From NCBI GenBank assembly GCA_016280685.1, contig JAEEHE010000097.1:1-6668 (forward strand): a stretch of 6,668 bases of DNA. Reading direction: 5' to 3'. A program made the translations under genes and the position numbers. Within the stretch, counting starts at the first letter, position 1; each line of letters begins with the position of its first letter. This DNA is from Caryophanales bacterium (lineage in GTDB: Bacteria > Bacillota_I > Bacilli_A > RFN20 > CAG-826). The notes under the pieces were generated by a model, which had not been told where the DNA came from, did not search any database, and worked only from the letters and a program-made list of their open reading frames with translations. This document shows, piece after piece, positions 1-5,085 of this stretch.

Positions 1-1
1 A

Positions 2-352
2 GCTTTACAAGCTCAATTCAGAGATGTTGATCCAAAAGATTTACCATTAAATGAATCATTAGAATTAACAGTTAAAAGAGCAGTTCCATATTTTGAAGAA
101 GTCATCAAACCAGAAATGGAAGCCGGCAAGAGAGTTTTAGTCGTTGCTCATGGTAACTCCCTAAGAGCGTTAGTGAAATACTTCGACAATATGAAGGATG
201 AAGATATCGTCGGAGTTAACATTCCTACCGGTGTCCCTCTAGTCTATGAATTCGATGACAATATGAAAGCCATTAGCCACTACTATTTGATGGATGAAGA
301 AGAACTCAAAAAACAAATGGAAGCGGTCGCTAACCAAGGTAAAGCTAAATAA
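2..352 (+). CDS. gpmA: 2,3-bisphosphoglycerate-dependent phosphoglycerate mutase, C-terminal part (5' end outside window)
   Basis: This is the last 116 residues of the cytosolic glycolytic enzyme that interconverts 3- and 2-phosphoglycerate through a phosphohistidine. The reading frame is open from base 2, so the gene starts upstream of the window; an internal ATG at 116 is not the real start. The fragment carries the motif VLVVAHGNSLRALVKY, whose His (fragment residue 50) is the second catalytic histidine of the family. It also has the conserved IPTGVPLVYEFD segment and the tail AVANQGKAK, which matches the typical GpmA C-terminus, including that of E. coli as I recall it. Full-length family members are about 230-250 residues, so roughly half is present. 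The first catalytic His (RHG motif) is not in the window. A terminator follows 21 bp after the stop. The identification is very secure. Confidence 0.97.
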   Translation, partial: ALQAQFRDVDPKDLPLNESLELTVKRAVPYFEEVIKPEMEAGKRVLVVAHGNSLRALVKYFDNMKDEDIVGVNIPTGVPLVYEFDDNMKAISHYYLMDEEELKKQMEAVANQGKAK

Positions 353-373
353 TTATTCTTTGAATAATAAAAT

Positions 374-402
374 AAGTGGAAGTTCATTGCTTCCACTTTT
401 TT
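374..402 (+). terminator. Intrinsic terminator of gpmA, possibly also serving the convergent exporter gene
   Basis: A perfect 9-bp stem, AAGTGGAAG (374-382) pairing with CTTCCACTT (390-398), encloses a 7-nt loop. It runs into TTTTTT and further T-rich sequence on the + strand. It lies between the gpmA stop and the convergent gene ending at 409. Read on the - strand the same hairpin is followed by ATTTTATT, a weaker but plausible U-tract, so it may act in both directions. Confidence 0.9.
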
Positions 403-408
403 CTTTCT

Positions 409-1275
409 TTAAAAACCGATACTTAAACAGGTGATATACCCAGCGATTATCGCGGTGATAAAACAGATAAGGAATACCCAGAAGATATTCTTTAAGCCTC
501 TCATATGTTTGATTAAGACCACCATGCCCAATCCAGCGTTCACCAATAGGCCGGAGAGTAACGCTCCAAAGGAGAGGTTACCTTCAATAAATAATTCACT
601 TAATAATAAGGAAGAAGCGCAGTTAGGAATTAATCCGATAAGAGAAGCGAATAAAGGTGAGAAATATTTATTCATCTGCAAGAAATTTGCGAAATTATCT
701 TCACCGACAAATCCGATGATAAATCCTAATATTAAATTAATCGCAAAAACATAGAGGAATATTTCTAGAGAATGAATTAAAGGGTGGATTAAATTCTTGT
801 GCATCTGGGTGTTATGAACATGGTGATGATGACAAGTTTCTTCTTCTTCGATATGACCGGTTTCCACTACTTTTTGTTTTCTAAAGATTAAATCAGATAA
901 GATACCAACAATAAAACCAATCGCAAATTTCAAACCAATTAAAGGTAAGATCATAATCATCTTATCGGGTTTACCTGACGCTAAGATGCTGATAAGAGCT
1001 TCATCAGAACAGGATAAGAAAATGGCAATTAAAGAACCGATAGTAATATATTTCTTTAGAAATAAATCTGCTCCCAAGACACTCGTACCACATTGAGGGA
1101 TTAAACCGAATAAGGAACCGAAGAAAGGACCGGTTCTTTTTCTCTTCACTAAAAAATTAGATATTTTATTATCGAAAATAGAGAGGAGAATATGCACTAA
1201 AAGGACGAAAGCGAAGACTAATACACTATCGCGTAAGGCATCATAAAAAATATCGTATGCTATTTCCCAGGACAT
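409..1275 (-). CDS. Putative heavy-metal/manganese exporter, ArsP_2-like polytopic membrane protein
   Basis: This 288-residue integral membrane protein resembles the family annotated as 'putative manganese transporter', 'arsenic efflux protein' or ArsP_2 (putative 10-TM heavy-metal exporter). It has hydrophobic segments at about 17-34, 77-98, 106-131, 168-190, 208-230, 234-256 and 264-284. Two halves share a motif: residues 50-66 contain GLIPQCGTS and residues 207-223 contain GLIPNCASS, each preceded by P-x-F-x-S-L. This points to an inverted or tandem duplication with a Cys in each half. A hydrophilic linker (about 138-168) is acidic and then histidine-rich, with four consecutive His at 149-152 and more at 141, 154, 159, 164 and 168, suggesting metal binding. 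The ATG lies 16 bp inside the end of the upstream Fur-family gene, so translation is probably coupled. A purine-rich stretch (AAGAAAGAGA) serves as a weak ribosome-binding site. The substrate (Mn, Zn, Fe or arsenical) cannot be told from sequence. The partner regulator makes a divalent metal likely; that is inference. Confidence 0.82.
   Translation of the reverse strand: MSWEIAYDIFYDALRDSVLVFAFVLLVHILLSIFDNKISNFLVKRKRTGPFFGSLFGLIPQCGTSVLGADLFLKKYITIGSLIAIFLSCSDEALISILASGKPDKMIMILPLIGLKFAIGFIVGILSDLIFRKQKVVETGHIEEEETCHHHHVHNTQMHKNLIHPLIHSLEIFLYVFAINLILGFIIGFVGEDNFANFLQMNKYFSPLFASLIGLIPNCASSLLLSELFIEGNLSFGALLSGLLVNAGLGMVVLIKHMRGLKNIFWVFLICFITAIIAGYITCLSIGF
772..855 (-). other. His-rich, acidic cytoplasmic/extracellular linker of the exporter
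   Basis: This segment encodes about residues 141-168 of the exporter, between its two homologous halves. It has an EEEE run, a Cys at 148, four His at 149-152 and five further His. Such loops are common in transition-metal transporters and are thought to bind or sense the metal. That role is inferred here from composition only. Confidence 0.6.
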
Positions 1276-1664
1276 ATAATCTCTTTCTTCTTACAATCTT
1301 CACAAATACCATAGAGATTGACTTTGCTTAAATCTACATCAAAACCATGGTCATCTTTGATATGGTCGATCAAATGATTGACTTCATGACATTCTAAATG
1401 GATGAGCTTACCGCACTTCTCACAGATGAGATGAAAATGGAGATGTTCTCCGCATTCCACATATTGAAAGCAGCAGAATTGATTAGGGCCGATGACATAT
1501 TTTCTCACTAATCCTTCTTCCACTAAAGAATCGATTAAACGATATAAAGTGGCAGTCGGAACATTCTTAAGACCCTTAGATATCTCAGAGATATTCAAGT
1601 GTTCATTTTGATGTTTCTTTAAGAATGTAATAACTTCTAGTCTGTGTTTTGTTTGATATTTCAT
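1260..1664 (-). CDS. Fur-family metal-dependent transcriptional repressor
   Basis: This 134-residue DNA-binding repressor has the usual Fur/Zur/PerR length. Residues 1-60 form the winged-helix domain, opening with MKYQTKHRLEVITFLKKH. The recognition helix region is PTATLYRLIDSLVEEGLV (36-53), matching the family pattern [ST]-ATVYR-x3-L-x3-G. The dimerisation domain holds the metal-ligand cluster HLHFHLICEKC (74-84). Two CxxC pairs, C81/C84 and C121/C124, are the structural zinc site. Which metal it senses (Fe, Mn or Zn) is not decidable: the Fur Asp within the HHHDH motif is Phe77 here, which is less Fur-like. ATG 1664 was chosen because the homology begins there; the open frame continues upstream to 1793 but encodes an implausible Phe/Ile-rich stretch overlapping the permease gene. 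No convincing Shine-Dalgarno precedes it. A Fur-type operator lies 36-56 bp upstream, so autoregulation is likely. It overlaps the exporter gene by 16 bp, and the two form one operon. Confidence 0.93.
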   Translation of the reverse strand: MKYQTKHRLEVITFLKKHQNEHLNISEISKGLKNVPTATLYRLIDSLVEEGLVRKYVIGPNQFCCFQYVECGEHLHFHLICEKCGKLIHLECHEVNHLIDHIKDDHGFDVDLSKVNLYGICEDCKKKEIICPGK

Positions 1665-1671
1665 GACACTT

Positions 1672-1699
1672 ATTATAAATAAAAGAAAAAAGAAATCAA
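1672..1699 (-). promoter_or_regulatory. Candidate promoter of the fur-like/exporter operon
   Basis: On the - strand a perfect -10 TATAAT (1672-1677) lies 16 bp downstream of a TTGATT -35-like hexamer (1694-1699, four of six consensus positions). Transcription would begin about base 1665, directly at the ATG (1664), giving a leaderless or near-leaderless mRNA, which fits the absent Shine-Dalgarno. An alternative -10 (TATCAT, 1705-1710) inside the operator would give a leader of about 30 nt but has a poorer -35. Confidence 0.5.
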
Positions 1700-1720
1700 T
1701 GAAAATGATAATGATTCTCA
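1700..1720. promoter_or_regulatory. Fur-type operator (Fur box)
   Basis: On the + strand, bases 1706-1720 read TGATAATGATTCTCA. This matches the Bacillus 7-1-7 Fur box TGATAATnATTATCA at all specified positions except one. The overlapping 15-mer at 1700-1714 matches less well (three mismatches), giving the two staggered half-boxes typical of a 19-21-bp Fur box. The 19-mer at 1701-1719 matches the classic GATAATGATAATCATTATC at 16 positions. It sits immediately upstream of the candidate -35 of the Fur-family gene, the position expected for autoregulation. PerR and Zur boxes are related, so the cognate regulator is inferred from proximity. Confidence 0.75.
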
Positions 1721-1739
1721 TTTTTATTTTGGAATTAAT

Positions 1740-1769
1740 AAAAAAGACGTTATTTCTAACGCCCTTTTT
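1740..1769 (-). terminator. Intrinsic terminator of the ABC exporter operon
   Basis: Read on the - strand, GGCGTTA (1763-1757), a GAAA tetraloop and TAACGTC (1752-1746, one G-U wobble) form a hairpin. It is followed by TTTTTT and preceded by a complementary A-run that can lengthen the stem. It lies 14 bp past the permease stop and upstream of the Fur-family operator, separating the two operons. Confidence 0.85.
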
Positions 1770-1782
1770 AGTTATTTGCGGA

Positions 1783-2625
1783 TTATTTAACATCTCTTTT
1801 TCTAAAGACTAACCATCCACCTAATAAGAAGATAATTGTGTAAATAGAGTTATTGACGATTGATGCGATGAATGTATCATCCGCCATCGCGAGTGTACCT
1901 TTCATAGAATCTAATATACTCGCATCATTTAAAGCGTACATCGGATTAACGTATTTCATGATATTGACAAATACTTCTGTTCCTTCGGCATCTTTCATTA
2001 ATGAAGCGATCATACCAGCGAAATAAAGCATCATAATCATGACTATGACGACAGGGATACATGGTCCGATATTTCTAAATAATGTTGCAAAGAAAATGGT
2101 AAATGCGGTAATGCTGAGATACACGAGTAAGGTGATGACTAGCATTCTCACGAAATATGTCGCATCGATATGTCCACCTAAACTAGTTGAACCGACAATC
2201 GTACCATTAATATCAAATCCGCCGAAGATAGAACCTAATCCAACACATAATCCCACATAAGCGAATAATAAGGATAAAGTGAAGATTAATCCGGTAAAGA
2301 ATAATGTGAAATAGATTTTGGTTTTGCTATTTCCGGTAATAATCTTATTTCTAATCGTTCCTTGTGTGAATTCTAAGACGGTAAAGGTGATAAGATTCAC
2401 GGGGATAGCGATACCGAAGTTTTGCGCCGGAGAGATGGAATTAAAGAACATCGATTGGCCAGTGCACATATTATGCTCTATGCCACCTTCACCTGAAGCT
2501 AAGACATCGATACCGAAATAGATGAGAGAGAGGACCACCGCTAAAGCGAGGCCGATAATCAAAGTAATTCTAAAGGTTAAGTCCTTCGATAATTTGAAGA
2601 AGAAGGCTTTAAATAGTTTTCCCAT
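1783..2625 (-). CDS. ABC-2-type transporter permease
   Basis: This 280-residue membrane subunit of an ABC exporter has about six hydrophobic segments, at about 20-42, 70-88, 105-132, 158-185, 188-209 and 256-275. Between the first two lies an extracytoplasmic loop of about 28 residues. The motif EFTQGTIRNKIITGNSKTKI (85-104) is the cytoplasmic coupling region typical of ABC-2 permeases of the bacitracin/lantibiotic-immunity and NatB-like type. The C-terminus ends in a basic FRKRDVK, usual for this family. Its ATG follows the ATPase stop after a single base, so the two are co-translated and presumably form one complex (probably two copies of each). A GGGAG stretch about 12 nt before the ATG, inside the end of the ATPase gene, is the likely ribosome-binding site. 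The substrate is unknown; peptide antibiotic, ion or lipid are all possible. No sensor kinase, regulator or peptide precursor is adjacent to suggest one. Confidence 0.88.
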   Translation of the reverse strand: MGKLFKAFFFKLSKDLTFRITLIIGLALAVVLSLIYFGIDVLASGEGGIEHNMCTGQSMFFNSISPAQNFGIAIPVNLITFTVLEFTQGTIRNKIITGNSKTKIYFTLFFTGLIFTLSLLFAYVGLCVGLGSIFGGFDINGTIVGSTSLGGHIDATYFVRMLVITLLVYLSITAFTIFFATLFRNIGPCIPVVIVMIMMLYFAGMIASLMKDAEGTEVFVNIMKYVNPMYALNDASILDSMKGTLAMADDTFIASIVNNSIYTIIFLLGGWLVFRKRDVK

Positions 2626-2626
2626 A

Positions 2627-3541
2627 TTAATACGCCACTCCCTTCACTAAATTTAAGTAATATTCTTCCACACTTTCGTCAGAGGAATTGATAGAAGAAA
2701 TATGAACTTTATGAGAAGCTAAATCGGAAACAAATTTACCGATATCGACTTCATCATAAACTTTGACATCACCATTGGGGAATATTTTATATTCCTTAAT
2801 CTTTAATTTCTTTAAGACCTCTTCAATTTGTTTGACATCGTCAACTTTAATCTTCAATGATTTGCGGCATCTCTCTTGAAGTTCTTCAACAGTTAATTCT
2901 TCGATTAAATGACCATGAGAGATAAAGCCATAAACAGAAGCGATTTTCTCTAATTCGGAAAGAATATGAGAAGAAATCAAAACGGTGATACCTTCATCTT
3001 TATTTAATTCGATTAATAAATCTCTTAATTCAGCGATACCTTGTGGATCTAAACCGTTCATCGGTTCATCTAAAAGCATTAATTTCGGATGATTGAGAAG
3101 GGCTAAAGCGATACCCATTCTCTGCCTCATACCTAAAGAGAAGTTTTTCACTTTCTTTTTCCCGACATTTTCTAAATGGACTTTGGTTAATAATTCCATT
3201 CTTTGTTCCGGAGTTAATTTGATACCGAGATACATCTCTTGGAAGATCATGTTATCAATCGCGGTCATGCTGGGCACTAAAGAAGTGGTTTCTACAATCG
3301 CGGACATCTCTCTTCTTTTGTCGTAAATCTTATTTGATCTATTAGAGACACCGAAAAGGGAATAACCACCAGAAGTAGGCTCCGCTAAACCGGTTAATAG
3401 ACGCATAATCGTTGTCTTACCACTACCATTCTCTCCGACAAATCCATAAATGGAACCTTCGGGAATATGCATGTTAACGTGGTCGATAACGATATTCTTG
3501 CCATATTTTTTGACTAAATCGTTAGTTTCGACTAAATACAT
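2627..3541 (-). CDS. ABC transporter ATP-binding protein (BcrA/lantibiotic-immunity type)
   Basis: This 304-residue cytosolic ATPase drives the adjacent permease. The nucleotide-binding domain covers about residues 4-215. It has Walker A GENGSGKTT (36-44), signature FSLGMRQR (134-141), Walker B LMLLDEP (154-160) followed by the D-loop NGLDP, and the switch histidine H192 in ISSH. The Q-loop position reads AIVETTSLVP (81-90), with Glu84 in place of the usual Gln. This substitution is frequent in antibiotic- and lantibiotic-export ATPases. The C-terminal ~85 residues (220-304) form the extra domain common in this subfamily. The start is supported by a strong GGAGG Shine-Dalgarno (3549-3553) eight bases upstream. 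It is the first gene of a two-gene operon, one base from the permease. Function as an ABC-2 exporter ATPase is secure; the cargo is not. Confidence 0.95.
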   Translation of the reverse strand: MYLVETNDLVKKYGKNIVIDHVNMHIPEGSIYGFVGENGSGKTTIMRLLTGLAEPTSGGYSLFGVSNRSNKIYDKRREMSAIVETTSLVPSMTAIDNMIFQEMYLGIKLTPEQRMELLTKVHLENVGKKKVKNFSLGMRQRMGIALALLNHPKLMLLDEPMNGLDPQGIAELRDLLIELNKDEGITVLISSHILSELEKIASVYGFISHGHLIEELTVEELQERCRKSLKIKVDDVKQIEEVLKKLKIKEYKIFPNGDVKVYDEVDIGKFVSDLASHKVHISSINSSDESVEEYYLNLVKGVAY

Positions 3542-3548
3542 ACCTTAA

Positions 3549-3588
3549 CCTCCAATGGTTATTATACTTTAGTAAAATAAAATAGCAA
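3549..3588 (-). promoter_or_regulatory. Promoter and Shine-Dalgarno of the ABC exporter operon
   Basis: On the - strand a perfect -10 TATAAT (3561-3566) is preceded, 16 bp away, by TTGCTA (3583-3588, four of six -35 positions). A GGAGG ribosome-binding site (3549-3553) sits eight bases before the ATPase ATG. The predicted start, near 3554, leaves a very short leader that begins at the Shine-Dalgarno itself. Confidence 0.65.
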
Positions 3589-3604
3589 ACAAAACAGGTC
3601 TAAT

Positions 3605-3633
3605 AAAAAACCTCCTAGATTAACTAAGAGGTC
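3605..3633 (-). terminator. Intrinsic terminator of thyA-folA
   Basis: On the - strand GACCTCTTAG (3633-3624) pairs with CTAGGAGGTT (3618-3609) around a TTAAT loop, with wobble pairs allowed. It is followed by TTTTTT (3610-3605). It starts five bases after the folA stop and just upstream of the ABC operon promoter. Confidence 0.9.
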
Positions 3634-3638
3634 TTATT

Positions 3639-4151
3639 CTATTTAATGATTTGTTTGTTTTTATTTCGATAAGTGACGAACTTAATTTGATATTCCCCAT
3701 CTTGTACGGGGTCACTTTCACTAACGACTTCGAAGTTCTTATCCGCATCGATATTGACGAAGAAGACTTCTGCTCCTCCAATCGCATCAACTTTAGTTAA
3801 ATAGACAAAGTCGACATAAGGGAGCATCTGGCGATACATCGACGCACCACCGATGATATAGACATCTTCTTTTTTCGCATATTCATTCACTACTTTTAAG
3901 AATTCTTCAAAAGTATGAACATTGATGACTCCTTCATAATTATGAGTGGGATCACCGGATAAGACGATATTGGTTCTATTTTTTAAAGGTTTACTTCCCG
4001 GGAAAGATAATAAAGTATTTTCTCCCATCGCTACGACATGATTTAAGGTGGTATTTCTAAAGAAACGCATATCTTCTTTTAATTCGAAGAGAAGACCGTT
4101 CTTTTTACCGATGCCGTATTCTTTATCGCAATTTAATATAGAGATAAGCAT
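3639..4151 (-). CDS. folA: Dihydrofolate reductase
   Basis: This 170-residue cytosolic enzyme (family norm about 160-170) reduces dihydrofolate to tetrahydrofolate with NADPH and is the target of trimethoprim. Recognisable elements in order: the GIGKKNGLLFELKED loop (13-27) with the catalytic acid D27; KNRTNIVLS (58-65) with R59, which binds the folate glutamate tail; IIGGASMYRQ (99-108), the nucleotide-binding glycine pair; and the C-terminal KFVTYRNK strand. Phe22 replaces the Trp common in E. coli-type enzymes, as is usual in clostridial versions. In the normally conserved MGRxT cofactor motif the Arg is Glu (MGENT, 42-46). The gene starts 2 bp after the thyA stop, with a GGTG possible ribosome-binding site at the end of thyA. 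It regenerates the folate that ThyA oxidises, so the pairing makes metabolic sense. A terminator follows immediately. Confidence 0.96.
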   Translation of the reverse strand: MLISILNCDKEYGIGKKNGLLFELKEDMRFFRNTTLNHVVAMGENTLLSFPGSKPLKNRTNIVLSGDPTHNYEGVINVHTFEEFLKVVNEYAKKEDVYIIGGASMYRQMLPYVDFVYLTKVDAIGGAEVFFVNIDADKNFEVVSESDPVQDGEYQIKFVTYRNKNKQIIK

Positions 4152-4153
4152 AA

Positions 4154-4984
4154 TTACACCGCCACAGGAATTTTCTTATCTAATTTCTCATATTCATAGT
4201 CGATAAGTTCGAAGTCTTCGACTTTGAAATCATAGAAATTAGTAATATTAGGATTCATCTTTAATTTAGGTGCGGGATGTTGTGGTTTGGCGATTACTTC
4301 TTTGACTAAATCAACATGTCTATCATAGATATGCGCATCAGCGATAACATGTATTAATTTGCCTGGTTTTAATCCTGATACTTGAGCGAACATCATCACT
4401 AATAAAGCGTATTGCAAAACATTCCAGTTATTCGCGGTTAACATATCATTACTTCTCTGGTTGAGAATCGCGTTTAAAGTATCACCGGTGACATTAAATG
4501 TCATAGAGTACGCGCAAGGATATAAATTCATCTCGTGTAAATCTTCAAAATTATAGATGTTGGTCATAATACGGCGAGATTGAGGATTGTGTTTTAAATC
4601 GTAAAGAACTCTATCGACTTGATCGAATTCTCCTTCTGGATAAATAGCTTTCTTACCTAATTGATAACCATAAGCTTTACCGATAGAACCAGTTTCATCC
4701 GCCCAAGAATCCCAAATATGAGATTTTAAGTCATGGATATTATTGGATTTCTTTTGCCAAATCCAAAGGAGTTCATCTAAACATGATTTAAAAGCGGTTC
4801 TTCTAATGGTTAATATCGGAAGTTCTTCTTGCAAATCATAAGTATTAACAATACCGAATTTTTTAATAGTATGTGCGGGTGTGCCATCTTCCCAGCGTGG
4901 TCTTACTGGTAAATCTTTATCAGAAAAACCATTTTCTAAAATATCTTTCATATTTTGCACGAAAATTTCATCAGCGCGAGACAT
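4154..4984 (-). CDS. thyA: Thymidylate synthase (ThyA, Bacillus/phi3T-like type)
   Basis: This 276-residue cytosolic enzyme methylates dUMP to dTMP using methylenetetrahydrofolate, releasing dihydrofolate. Visible motifs: the ELLWIWQKKSN segment (71-81) with the conserved Glu; SRR (136-138), phosphate-binding from the partner subunit; the nucleophile Cys157 in LYPCAYS; QRSND (176-180) with the conserved Asp; the dUMP-specificity Asn188 in NWNVLQY; and DAHIYDRH (216-223) with its His and Tyr. The C-terminus ends PVAV, the mobile tail that closes the site. The LKSHIWDSW and YGYQLGKK segments and the non-His residue after the active Cys resemble the Bacillus subtilis ThyA / phage phi3T branch rather than E. 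coli ThyA (comparison from memory). The ATG 4984 has a GAGGA Shine-Dalgarno (4992-4996) seven bases away. It is the first gene of thyA-folA. The palindromes upstream may regulate it. Confidence 0.96.
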   Translation of the reverse strand: MSRADEIFVQNMKDILENGFSDKDLPVRPRWEDGTPAHTIKKFGIVNTYDLQEELPILTIRRTAFKSCLDELLWIWQKKSNNIHDLKSHIWDSWADETGSIGKAYGYQLGKKAIYPEGEFDQVDRVLYDLKHNPQSRRIMTNIYNFEDLHEMNLYPCAYSMTFNVTGDTLNAILNQRSNDMLTANNWNVLQYALLVMMFAQVSGLKPGKLIHVIADAHIYDRHVDLVKEVIAKPQHPAPKLKMNPNITNFYDFKVEDFELIDYEYEKLDKKIPVAV

Positions 4985-5085
4985 AAAGGATTCCTCACTT
5001 TCTCATATATTATTACTTATTTTAGATGAAATATCATCTATTACTTTTAAGAAAAATGTCTTTAATGATATCATAGAAATTATCT
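4985..5085. promoter_or_regulatory. Divergent intergenic region between thyA and the lipase-like lipoprotein, with palindromes
   Basis: This 101-bp AT-rich gap must hold promoters for both directions, though neither shows a good -35/-10 pair. A TAATAT (5007-5012, - strand) is a possible -10 for thyA. It contains the palindrome TAGATGA-AATA-TCATCTA (5023-5040, perfect 7-bp arms) and a perfect 10-bp palindrome ATGATATCAT (5065-5074). A further inverted repeat, TCATAGA-AATTA-TCTATGA (5071-5089), runs over the lipoprotein start codon. The first could overlap the thyA -35 region and act as an operator. The binding protein is unknown. Confidence 0.45.

Noticed and set aside
431..754. Plus-strand open frame of 107 codons inside the exporter
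   Set aside because: It is antisense to a clearly homologous gene, with no ribosome-binding site or recognisable protein features.
1665..1740. Metal riboswitch (yybP-ykoY type) upstream of the exporter operon
   Set aside because: The available leader is too short or absent, and no riboswitch-like paired elements are visible. A protein operator explains the region.
1665..1793. Upstream extension of the Fur-family reading frame to an ATG at 1793
   Set aside because: The extra 43 residues are Phe/Ile-rich, cover the terminator and operator, and overlap the permease gene. Homology starts at the Met at 1664.
5056..5076. Six-codon upstream ORF (MSLMIS) ahead of the lipoprotein
   Set aside because: It has no clear ribosome-binding site and is short enough to occur by chance. 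It would only matter if the transcript starts upstream of 5056, which is unknown.
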